Positions 1 to 5,770 of a stretch of DNA of 10,251 nucleotides are shown here, one piece after another. The number at the start of each line of letters is the position of its first letter. Position 1 is the stretch's first letter. The stretch spans positions 1 through 10,251 of the forward strand of contig JAFVEW010000336.1 of assembly GCA_017475805.1 (NCBI GenBank). The letters run 5' to 3'. A program made the translations under genes and the position numbers. This DNA comes from Synergistaceae bacterium. GTDB taxonomy: Bacteria > Synergistota > Synergistia > Synergistales > Aminobacteriaceae. Below the pieces are notes generated by a model. The model was not told where the DNA came from. It saw only the letters and a list, made by a program, of their open reading frames with translations, and searched no databases.

Positions 1-240
1 AATCTCGTTATATCTGTCCTTGACGGCCAAGAAAGGTTCATAAAAATTTTTCCCCGTCGAAGCAAGCTCGAAACATTCATATAGCAAGTCCGTGATTTTT
101 ATATCGTGATCGAATCTTTTTCCGGGTGCTGAAGGAACGACATAAACTCTCGAATCATCAGCGCGGATTATTTCAGCGACTTTTTGAAATTGTTTAGCGT
201 CGGCCAAAGAGCTTCCGCCGAATTTTACGACTTTAATCAT
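1..240 (-). CDS. Aspartate kinase, N-terminal part (cut by window edge), homoserine-operon copy
   Basis: The first 80 residues of an aspartate kinase, which phosphorylates L-aspartate with ATP at the entry to the aspartate amino-acid family in the cytosol. The start is MIKVVKFGGSSLADAKQ, the nucleotide-binding KFGGSS motif of the amino-acid kinase fold, followed by SAPGKRF and ITDLLYEC. Aligned by hand with the second kinase in this window (7634-8953), about 42 of 79 positions are identical, so the two are paralogues. The frame is open to the window edge; the rest of the catalytic domain and any ACT domains lie outside. Its ATG overlaps the TGA of hom in the sequence ATGA, so translation is probably coupled. 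Sitting last in asd-hom-kinase, it is probably the isozyme dedicated to homoserine, threonine and methionine; that role is inferred from position only. Confidence 0.93.
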   Translation of the reverse strand, partial: MIKVVKFGGSSLADAKQFQKVAEIIRADDSRVYVVPSAPGKRFDHDIKITDLLYECFELASTGKNFYEPFLAVKDRYNEI

Positions 241-1259
241 GATAAGACTCTGAATTTCTGTCCGGGCTGTTTCTCAGGAGCTTTATTGATATACATCGGC
301 TCTAAATCAACAAAGCCGTTATCAACAAACTTGCCGGGATTTTTAATACATTCGATAACGTCGGAAACTACCGCGCTTGCTGTCGGAAGTTTGCCTGCGC
401 CGCGACCATAGAATAATAAATCATCGACCATGTTCCCGCGAACTAAAACGCCGTTAAAAACTCCGTTAACGTTATAGAGCGGATTATCTTTAGGGACTAA
501 ATGAGGCGCAACAAGAACAGTATTAGCTTCGGCATCATAAACTCCAAGCAATTTTATTGACATTCCATAGGCTTCTGCATTTATAAAATCTTCTGCTGTA
601 ACTTTTGTGATTCCTTCGCAGTCAACTTGCTCGTAGGAAATTTTTTTGCCTGAAACTAACGATGCAAGAATAGCAATTTTTCGCGCTGTGTCGTGGCCTT
701 CAATGTCTGCAGCAGGATTGCGTTCAGCGTAGCCTTTTTCTTGAGCTTCTTTCAAAGCCGCGTCAAAGTCTTTGCCGTCCTTCATGTTAGTCAAAATATA
801 ATTGCAAGTTCCGTTGAGAATACCCGCGATTTTTGAAACTTTTTCATGACCGCAGGCTTCGCGAATAGTCCTGATTAACGGAATACCGCCGCCGACGCTT
901 GCTTCAAATAAATAACTGCAATGATGTTCGCGGGCTATTGCGCTTAATTCGACTCCGTAAGCGTCAACAAGTTCTTTGTTAGACGTGCAGACAGAAATTC
1001 CTCGCTCTAAAGCCAAGTGGGTATAGGTGTAAGCCGGTTCTTTACCGCCCATAGTTTCGCAGATGATTTTAATATCGGGGTCGTTAATGATTGTCTCGAT
1101 GTCTTTGACGACGCCGGGAATGTCGCGAATATCTAAGATATATTTAACGTGGAGATTTTCGCCGCCAAAAATTTTTTGAATCTCGGCTTGATTTTGTTCG
1201 ATGACTTCAGCGACTCCGCTGCCTATTGTCCCGAAGCCTAAAATAGCAATATTAATCAT
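237..1259 (-). CDS. hom: Homoserine dehydrogenase, short form without ACT domain
   Basis: Reduces L-aspartate 4-semialdehyde to L-homoserine with NAD(P)H, the branch point to threonine and methionine. The Rossmann motif GFGTIGSG is at residues 8-15, the conserved lysine in TSNKELV is K94, and the substrate region runs through GGGIPL, NGTCNYIL and DIEGHDTARK (about residues 184-193, with D184, D189 and K193). The protein is 340 residues; many homologues are about 400-430 because of a C-terminal ACT domain that binds threonine. Here the chain ends shortly after the catalytic domain, and the next gene starts inside the stop codon, so no ACT remnant remains. Direct threonine inhibition of this enzyme is therefore doubtful (inference). 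The ATG shares its A with the TAA of asd (TAATG). Confidence 0.95.
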   Translation of the reverse strand: MINIAILGFGTIGSGVAEVIEQNQAEIQKIFGGENLHVKYILDIRDIPGVVKDIETIINDPDIKIICETMGGKEPAYTYTHLALERGISVCTSNKELVDAYGVELSAIAREHHCSYLFEASVGGGIPLIRTIREACGHEKVSKIAGILNGTCNYILTNMKDGKDFDAALKEAQEKGYAERNPAADIEGHDTARKIAILASLVSGKKISYEQVDCEGITKVTAEDFINAEAYGMSIKLLGVYDAEANTVLVAPHLVPKDNPLYNVNGVFNGVLVRGNMVDDLLFYGRGAGKLPTASAVVSDVIECIKNPGKFVDNGFVDLEPMYINKAPEKQPGQKFRVLS

Positions 1260-2347
1260 TATTTCGCCTCAATATATTTCTGATAAGCAAGAAGCTCCGC
1301 ACATTCAACAGCTCCGCCGGCCGCACCGCGTAAAGTGTTGTGAGAGAGTCCGATAAATTTCCAATCGTAAATTGAATCTTTGCGAAGACGTCCGATTGTT
1401 ACGCCCATTCCGCCGCCGAAGTTTACATCGAGAGCGACTTGAGGTCTGTTGTCTTCTTCAAAATATTTTATAAACTGTTCGGGAGCTGTCGGGAGTTTTG
1501 CCTCTTGAGGAATACCTTTGAAAGAATTTAATTTTTCGATTAAAACTTCTTTGCTTGCGGGAGCTTTTCTGAATTTCACAAACGCCGCCGCCGTATGACC
1601 ATAAAGTACAGGGATTCTTACGCATTGAGCAGAAATTACAGGCTCTTTTGCCGGGACTATTTCATTGCCTTCGATTTTGCCAAAAATTCTAAGCGGTTCT
1701 TTCTCGCTTTTTTCTTCTTCGCCGCTTATAAAAGGAATTACATTGCCGACCATTTCAGGCCAAGTATTGAAATTTTTTCCTGCTCCTGAAATTGCTTGAT
1801 AAGTCGTAACGATTGCTTCATAGGGTTCAAACTCTCTCCAAGCAGCGAGTGCAGGAGCATAACTTTGAATCGAACAGTTAGGCTTTACGGCAATAAATCC
1901 GCGCTTAGTTCCAAGTCTTTTTCTCTGAGCGTTAATAATCTCTGCGTGTTCAGGATTAATTTCAGGAATTATCATCGGGACGTCAGGCGTCCAACGGTGA
2001 GCACTGTTGTTAGATACTACAGGGGTCTCTGTCTTAGCGTAGGCTTCTTCGATGGCTTTGATTTCGTCTTTTGACATATTGACGGCACTGAAAACAAAAT
2101 CAACTTCATCTGCGATGCCTTTGACGTCAGTAACGTCGTGAAGTTTCATATTCTTTACATTTTCGGGGATAGCTTCGTCTAAGAGCCAGCGGCCTTCAAC
2201 TGCTTCAGCGTAAGTTTTGCCTTTGCTGTTTGGTGAAGCTGCGATAACTTTTATATCGAACCATTCATGATTGTGAAGTATTTGAATAAAACGCTGTCCG
2301 ACCATTCCTGTAGCTCCAAGAATGCCGACGCTTAATTTTTTCTGCAA
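1259..2347 (-). CDS. asd: Aspartate-semialdehyde dehydrogenase, archaeal/fungal type, TTG start
   Basis: Converts 4-aspartyl phosphate to L-aspartate 4-semialdehyde with NADPH, the last step shared by the lysine and homoserine branches. The NADP motif GATGMVGQ is at residues 11-18. The active-site cysteine is C158 in KPNCSIQS, the acid/base histidine is H251 in RIPVLYGHT, and the substrate-binding EEEKSEKE segment is near 210-217. The length of 362 and these motifs match the archaeal/fungal subclass rather than the E. coli type. The start is TTG at 2345-2347, supported by AGGAG nine bases upstream and by the normal N-terminus LSVGILGATGMVG. It is first gene of asd-hom-kinase. No second asd is present with the lysine genes in this window, so this copy probably feeds both branches. 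Confidence 0.96.
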   Translation of the reverse strand: MQKKLSVGILGATGMVGQRFIQILHNHEWFDIKVIAASPNSKGKTYAEAVEGRWLLDEAIPENVKNMKLHDVTDVKGIADEVDFVFSAVNMSKDEIKAIEEAYAKTETPVVSNNSAHRWTPDVPMIIPEINPEHAEIINAQRKRLGTKRGFIAVKPNCSIQSYAPALAAWREFEPYEAIVTTYQAISGAGKNFNTWPEMVGNVIPFISGEEEKSEKEPLRIFGKIEGNEIVPAKEPVISAQCVRIPVLYGHTAAAFVKFRKAPASKEVLIEKLNSFKGIPQEAKLPTAPEQFIKYFEEDNRPQVALDVNFGGGMGVTIGRLRKDSIYDWKFIGLSHNTLRGAAGGAVECAELLAYQKYIEAK

Positions 2348-2356
2348 GTTTATTCA

Positions 2357-2361
2357 CTCCT
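2357..2361 (-). promoter_or_regulatory. Ribosome binding site fixing the TTG start of asd
   Basis: The minus strand reads AGGAG nine bases before TTG at 2347. No ATG or GTG lies at a better distance, so the TTG start is preferred. Confidence 0.8.
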
Positions 2362-2377
2362 AAAAAAATTTCTGAAA

Positions 2378-2386
2378 AGTATATCA
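2378..2386 (-). promoter_or_regulatory. Candidate extended -10 promoter for the asd-hom-kinase operon
   Basis: The minus strand reads TGATATACT, a TGn extension followed by TATACT (five of six consensus bases). No good -35 hexamer is seen 16-18 bases upstream, where the 7-bp repeat lies; extended -10 promoters can work without one. Transcription would begin near 2371, leaving a leader of about 24 bases with no room for a riboswitch. Read-through from the upstream Lgt-like gene cannot be excluded because no terminator separates them. Confidence 0.5.
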
Positions 2387-2396
2387 CGTAATTAAT

Positions 2397-2424
2397 TAGG
2401 AATTAGGAGTGAGGAGTTAGGAAT
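2397..2424. repeat. Four tandem copies of a 7-bp unit
   Basis: The plus strand reads TAGGAAT, TAGGAGT, GAGGAGT, TAGGAAT: four units of seven bases, each differing from its neighbours at one or two positions. The array abuts the stop codon of the Lgt-like gene (2426) and covers the place where a -35 element of the asd promoter would sit. It may be a variable-length array between two genes, or binding sites for a regulator; the sequence does not decide. Confidence 0.75.
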
Positions 2425-2425
2425 T

Positions 2426-3211
2426 TTATTTTTTAATTTTCTTTAGTCTTGTTAAGCCGTAAGCAAGCCATAAAATTTCAAACGGCAATGCCCAAGTTAG
2501 AGTCATATAAAGCCATTCGCTTGAAATTCTTAACATAAGACTATTCGGTGAACGCAAAACATCAATAAATATTCTTATTAAAGAATAAAAAATTAAACTT
2601 AGCGGCGCAATAATCGAATGAGATTTTGAAAGTTCGTAGCGTTTGCCTATGGATTTTTCAACAAAAAGCAAAACTCCTACACTGACTAATGCCGCAATAG
2701 AATAATAAACTTGCACAGGATGGCGCATTAAATTAAAATCATCAAACGGAAAATGAACGCTGATAAAAGATTCAGTGGGCAATCCAATGCAGCAGCCATT
2801 AAAGAAGCAGCCCCAGCGGCCTACAGCTATTGAAAACATTGCGGGGATTGCAGCGGCCTCACATAATTTCAAGAAAGAAATTTTCTTTCTATACAAGAAT
2901 GACAAAGTTAAGGCAGATATAAAAGCCCCTAAGATCGCTCCTGTCTCATAAAGACTTCCGCGATTTAAGTCAAGAAATAACGAAGGTTTATCGAAATACA
3001 CTCGCCAATTTTTTATAATTTCAGGTGCACGCGCTCCTAAAAGCATGAACAAAAAAGACACGCTCATAACTTTTCGAGCTATGTTTTCATCAATATCGTA
3101 TTTTTCGAGTCTATGAACGACCCAAATGATCGCGAGCGACAAAGCTATAAACCACATAACGCTGTATGTGTCGACTCTGAAGCCCGCGATTTCAAATAAT
3201 GTCGGGTACAT
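2426..3211 (-). CDS. Divergent prolipoprotein diacylglyceryl transferase (Lgt)-family membrane protein
   Basis: A 261-residue polytopic membrane protein of the Lgt family. The N-terminus MYPTLFEIAGFRVDTYSVMWF, LLGAR (57-61), GRWGCFFNGCCIG (131-143) and RHPVQVYY (163-170) are family landmarks, and hydrophobic segments run through the whole chain. Classical Lgt moves diacylglycerol from phosphatidylglycerol to the lipobox cysteine of prolipoproteins. Key positions differ here: the HGG motif is replaced by YETGAILG (88-95), so the catalytic histidine is a threonine by hand alignment, and the GRxGNFxNxE signature carries cysteines in place of the asparagine and glutamate. R132 and G143 remain. 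It is therefore probably a paralogue with changed chemistry or substrate, and a true lgt may exist elsewhere. It starts six bases after the DJ-1 gene stop and has no visible Shine-Dalgarno, which suggests coupled translation. Confidence 0.8.
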   Translation of the reverse strand: MYPTLFEIAGFRVDTYSVMWFIALSLAIIWVVHRLEKYDIDENIARKVMSVSFLFMLLGARAPEIIKNWRVYFDKPSLFLDLNRGSLYETGAILGAFISALTLSFLYRKKISFLKLCEAAAIPAMFSIAVGRWGCFFNGCCIGLPTESFISVHFPFDDFNLMRHPVQVYYSIAALVSVGVLLFVEKSIGKRYELSKSHSIIAPLSLIFYSLIRIFIDVLRSPNSLMLRISSEWLYMTLTWALPFEILWLAYGLTRLKKIKK

Positions 3212-3217
3212 TGAAAA

Positions 3218-3772
3218 TTATTTTTTATAAACTAATGGAATTAAAAATCCTTCAGCAACTTCATCGGCCATAGACTTGCCCTCTAAAATTTCAAGCAGTT
3301 TCAACGCAAAAAACGGAGTTACAGCAGGGCCTTTAGCAGTCGTGATATTGCCGTCAGTTTCGACGATGTTTGAACCGATTTTCGCACCTGTCAAATGAGA
3401 CTCAAGACCGGGATAGCAGACCGCAGTTTTTCCGGCTAAGACTCCGGCTTTACCGAGAGCCGCAGGTGCAGCGCAGATAGCTCCGATTAATTTGTTCTCG
3501 GCGTGATATTTCTTGACGAGTTCTTGAAGTCCCTCGTGGTCTTTGATGTTGAGAGTTCCGCCAGGCAAAACGAGCATATCAAATTTTTCGTCTTTCACAG
3601 CGTCGAACATTGCATCAGCGCGGACAGAAATTTTATTTTTGCTGATGACTTCTTCTGAGCCTGTTAATGACACTGTAGTAACAACAACGCCGCCGCGTCT
3701 TAGAATATCAACGGTCGTTAATGCTTCTGTTTCTTCAAAACCTGTTGTCAAAAATACTGCAACTGTTTTCAT
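3218..3772 (-). CDS. DJ-1/PfpI (ThiJ, YajL-like) family protein
   Basis: A 184-residue single-domain cytosolic protein of the DJ-1 subgroup. The acidic residue before the nucleophile is E14 in GFEETEA, and the nucleophile-elbow cysteine is C100 in GAICAAPAALG. AKGPAVTPFFALKLLEILEG near the C-terminus is also typical. Members such as YajL and DJ-1 have been described as redox-sensing chaperones, glyoxalase-like enzymes and deglycases; the deglycase claim is disputed, so the reaction here is unknown. The catalytic cysteine and glutamate are both present, so the site looks intact. It is first gene of a two-gene unit with the Lgt-like protein. AGGAG lies 13 bases from the ATG, further than usual, with a perfect palindrome between them. 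Confidence 0.92.
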   Translation of the reverse strand: MKTVAVFLTTGFEETEALTTVDILRRGGVVVTTVSLTGSEEVISKNKISVRADAMFDAVKDEKFDMLVLPGGTLNIKDHEGLQELVKKYHAENKLIGAICAAPAALGKAGVLAGKTAVCYPGLESHLTGAKIGSNIVETDGNITTAKGPAVTPFFALKLLEILEGKSMADEVAEGFLIPLVYKK

Positions 3773-3786
3773 GATTTTATAAAATC
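3773..3786. repeat. Perfect 14-bp palindrome between ribosome site and ATG of the DJ-1 gene
   Basis: GATTTTATAAAATC equals its own reverse complement. On the minus strand it touches the ATG at 3772 and overlaps the last two bases of AGGAGA. As RNA it could fold into a five-pair stem with a TATA loop that shortens the distance between ribosome site and start; as DNA it could be an operator half-site pair. It is A/T-rich, so chance is possible. Confidence 0.5.
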
Positions 3787-3875
3787 TCCTTTACCATTAA
3801 ATTGCAGTAATATAATAAAACATACGTCAAGAAAAAGGCTGACTACATTTTGGAAAAAAGTTGAAGATTATCTTG

Positions 3876-3904
3876 TTGACATATTAAATTTTCACGTTTA
3901 TCAT
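3876..3904 (+). promoter_or_regulatory. Sigma70-type promoter for the dap leader and operon
   Basis: TTGACA (3876-3881, perfect -35) and TATCAT (3899-3904, five of six -10 bases) are separated by 17 bases. Transcription would begin near 3911, giving a transcribed leader of about 245 bases before dapA, which contains the leader ORF and terminator described below. Confidence 0.75.
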
Positions 3905-3961
3905 TATACACGTTGTTTTTAAGAAGCGTTGAAAATTTTTAAGTTGAAGGGAGAATAAAAA

Positions 3962-4051
3962 ATGTTAAAAGTTACTTTGGCGAAAAATTTTTTTATGTCT
4001 CCTTGCGCGTCATCACGAAAGATAAAGCGTGAATATATATTTTTGCGTTAG
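3962..4051 (+). CDS. Putative 29-residue leader peptide upstream of dapA
   Basis: A short ORF beginning MLKVTLAKNF and ending KREYIFLR, with TAG at 4049-4051. It has a strong ribosome site (GAAGGGAGA, about 3946-3954) at good spacing. It resembles no protein I know and probably matters as a translated sensor. Lysine is at positions 3, 8, 20 and 22 and arginine at 19, 23 and 29; codons 19-23 read Arg-Lys-Ile-Lys-Arg. The stop codon shares its last base with the segment (4051-4060) that can pair either backwards into the ORF or forwards into the terminator loop. This is the placement expected for a ribosome-sensing attenuator. Lysine as the signal is inferred from the downstream genes and from the Lys20 and Lys22 positions; there is no long run of lysine codons, and arginine is a possible alternative. 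Confidence 0.6.
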   Translation: MLKVTLAKNFFMSPCASSRKIKREYIFLR

Positions 4052-4120
4052 TGAATGACGGAAACTAAATATATATTTTATTGCATAGATTGAAAGGCCG
4101 CTCATTCACGGGCGGTTTTT
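4008..4120 (+). promoter_or_regulatory. Candidate transcription attenuator of the dap operon (alternative RNA structures)
   Basis: Three pairings compete. Segment 1, CGTCATCAC (4008-4016, inside the leader ORF), pairs with segment 2, GTGAATGACG (4051-4060), over nine pairs with one bulged A. Segment 2 (GTGAATGA, 4051-4058) also pairs perfectly over eight bases with segment 3, TCATTCAC (4102-4109). Segment 3 is the loop of the terminator hairpin (4093-4101 with 4112-4120), so the 2:3 helix encloses the 5' arm of the terminator and should block it. A ribosome stalled at codons 20-22 (4019-4027) would cover segment 1 and leave segment 2 free: readthrough. A ribosome reaching the stop at 4049-4051 would cover segment 2: termination. 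Base pairing is seen directly; the mechanism is inference. Confidence 0.6.
4032..4079 (+). repeat. Two copies of AATATATATTTT in the dap leader
   Basis: AATATATATTTT occurs at 4032-4043 and again at 4068-4079, 36 bases apart; the core AATATATATT is itself palindromic. The first copy is inside the leader ORF and the second in the loop of the candidate antiterminator helix. The copies can pair with each other, bracketing segment 2, although only with A-U pairs. Confidence 0.6.
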
Positions 4121-4125
4121 CTTTT
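4093..4125 (+). terminator. Intrinsic terminator between leader ORF and dapA
   Basis: AAAGGCCGC (4093-4101) pairs with GCGGTTTTT (4112-4120) in nine pairs, two of them G-U, around a ten-base loop, followed by CTTTT. The uridine tract is partly in the stem, as in many intrinsic terminators. It lies 35 bases before the dapA ATG, on the same strand and downstream of the dap promoter, so it is a conditional terminator in the operon leader and not the end of another gene. Confidence 0.72.
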
Positions 4126-4154
4126 GTAAATTTTTAATTTAAGGAGAGATTTTT

Positions 4155-5042
4155 ATGGCATCAAGTCATATTTTCAAAGGCGTAGCAACAGCTCTGATTA
4201 CTCCCATGACCGCCAATGGAGTCGATTATAATTCGCTCGCAAAATTGCTCGATTGGCAGTTGGAGGAGGGCATTAACGCTCTTGTAATCGCAGGGACTAC
4301 CGGCGAGGGCTCGACACTCACTGACCCTGAACACGTAAAAGTTATAGATTTTTCCATAAAACGTGTTGCAGGCAGATGTCCTATAATAGCGGCAACAGGC
4401 TCGAACGATACGGCCTACGCCATTCAATTAACAAAAGCTGCTTGCGATGCCGGAGCTGATGGAATTTTAGCCGTAACTCCTTACTATAATAAAGCTACTC
4501 AAAACGGCCTCGTAAAAATGTATACGGCCATAGCCGACGCTTCGAGCAAGCCTATAATTCTCTACAATGTTCCTTCAAGAACGGGTGTTAATATTGAGCC
4601 GGAAACTTATGCCAAACTTGCAGACCACCCGATGATTTCCGGAATAAAAGAAGCCAACGGAAATATCTCAAAAATCGTTCAAACTTTTCAATTAGTCGGA
4701 GATAAATTAGATATTTATTCCGGCAATGATGATCAGATTGTCCCGATTTTAGCGATGGGCGGCAAAGGTGTTATCTCGGTTTTATCAAATCCTATGCCTA
4801 AGAAGACCGTTGAAATTTGCGATAAATTTTTTGCGGGCGACGTCAAAGGCGCGGCGGCCTTGCAGTGCGAGTTGTTGCCTTTAATCAATGCTTTATTCAG
4901 CGAGGTCAATCCTATTCCTGTTAAAGCTGCAATGTCGGCTATGGGATTTTGCGAAAATTATTTGCGTTTGCCTCTTACTCAAATGGAAGAAGCTCACTGG
5001 CTGAAACTTCAAGCACTTATGAAAGAGCAGGGATTATTATAA
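4155..5042 (+). CDS. dapA: 4-hydroxy-tetrahydrodipicolinate synthase
   Basis: Condenses pyruvate with L-aspartate 4-semialdehyde, the first committed step to diaminopimelate and lysine. The protein is a 295-residue TIM barrel of normal family length. The pyruvate-site GTTGEG is at 47-52 (T48, T49), PYYNK at 109-113, YNVPSRTG at 137-144 (Y137, R142), and the Schiff-base lysine is K165 in GIKEANG. By hand alignment the E. coli lysine-inhibition residue Glu84 is Tyr88 here and His53 is Asp57, while His56 is kept as His60, so feedback inhibition may be weak. AAGGAGAG lies at good spacing before the ATG. It is first gene of the dap operon, behind the candidate attenuator, and its TAA overlaps the dapB ATG by one base. 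Confidence 0.97.
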   Translation: MASSHIFKGVATALITPMTANGVDYNSLAKLLDWQLEEGINALVIAGTTGEGSTLTDPEHVKVIDFSIKRVAGRCPIIAATGSNDTAYAIQLTKAACDAGADGILAVTPYYNKATQNGLVKMYTAIADASSKPIILYNVPSRTGVNIEPETYAKLADHPMISGIKEANGNISKIVQTFQLVGDKLDIYSGNDDQIVPILAMGGKGVISVLSNPMPKKTVEICDKFFAGDVKGAAALQCELLPLINALFSEVNPIPVKAAMSAMGFCENYLRLPLTQMEEAHWLKLQALMKEQGLL

Positions 5043-5767
5043 TGAAAATTATAATTAACGGCGCGAACGGTAAAATGGGTCATATGATTGCTGATATGGC
5101 CGGAGAAGAAGATATTGCTGCTCGCGTCGATATAGCTGGCGGCGAAGGCTGTTTCAAAACTCTTGACGATTTTGACGGAAAAGCTGATTGCGTTATAGAT
5201 TTTTCCAATCATAAGGCCGTTGAAGGACTGCTGAATTATTGTGTGAAAAAAAATTTGCCTGTCTTGATCGCATCAACAGGGCATACGGAAGACGAAATCA
5301 AAAAAATTCACGAAGCTGCGAAAAAAATTCCTGTGTTCTTTTCGCCTAATATGTCAATCGGAGTTGCTCTCGTTGCTGATTTAGCTGAACGTGTTGCAAA
5401 AGTTTTCGGCGATTGCGATATTGAGTTGATTGAAACTCATCATAATCAAAAATTAGACGTTCCAAGCGGCACAGCTCTAATGTTAGCGAACAGAATTAAA
5501 GACGCCAAGCCGAATTTAACTTTTAATGTCGGCCGTCATGAAAATGGTAAACGCTCAGAAAATGAAATTGGTATTCATTCATTGCGTTACGGCTCTGAAG
5601 TCGGCACTCACGAGATAATTTTCTCAAACGGACTTGAAACAATAACTCTGAAACACGATGCTAAAAACCGTGCTTTATTTGCTCGCGGTGCGCTCTCTGC
5701 TGTGAAATGGCTCGTTAATAAAAACGCTGGTCTTTATACAATGAAAGAATTTCTTGCGGAGGTGTAA
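5042..5767 (+). CDS. dapB: 4-hydroxy-tetrahydrodipicolinate reductase
   Basis: Reduces the DapA product to tetrahydrodipicolinate with NAD(P)H. The N-terminal Rossmann motif is INGANGKMG (5-13); STGH (78-81) and SPNMSIGV (101-108) follow. The catalytic and substrate segment ETHHNQKLDVPSGTA (131-145) holds H133, H134 and K137. I choose the ATG at 5042, in the TAATG overlap with dapA, because the protein then opens MKIIINGANGKMG as the family does; the frame stays open further upstream, but that part lies inside dapA and does not resemble DapB. The resulting 241 residues is shorter than E. coli DapB (273), with a compact cofactor domain. AGGGA upstream is at usable spacing. Confidence 0.96.
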   Translation: MKIIINGANGKMGHMIADMAGEEDIAARVDIAGGEGCFKTLDDFDGKADCVIDFSNHKAVEGLLNYCVKKNLPVLIASTGHTEDEIKKIHEAAKKIPVFFSPNMSIGVALVADLAERVAKVFGDCDIELIETHHNQKLDVPSGTALMLANRIKDAKPNLTFNVGRHENGKRSENEIGIHSLRYGSEVGTHEIIFSNGLETITLKHDAKNRALFARGALSAVKWLVNKNAGLYTMKEFLAEV

Positions 5768-5770
5768 AAA

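Noticed and set aside
237..240. Frameshift or truncation in hom
   Set aside because: All catalytic motifs are intact and the end is a clean ATGA junction with the next gene, so a naturally short protein is more likely than a broken one.
1595..2074. Plus-strand open frames opposite asd
   Set aside because: They have no recognisable motifs or ribosome sites and lie antisense to a highly conserved gene, so they are frame shadows.
3787..3880. Promoter for the DJ-1 gene on the minus strand
   Set aside because: A promoter must lie here, and TTGACG and TATTAT/TATATT motifs occur on the minus strand, but their spacing is far too short and no convincing pair could be fixed.
3905..4150. Lysine riboswitch (L-box) or T-box ahead of dapA
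   Set aside because: The leader is long enough, but I find no GAGGTGC-like L-box core and no T-box GGGTGGNACCGCG-like element; the translated ORF and the three-way pairing explain the region better.
4949..5041. Upstream extension of dapB inside dapA
   Set aside because: The added residues do not resemble DapB, whereas the ATG at 5042 gives the normal Rossmann start and the common TAATG overlap.
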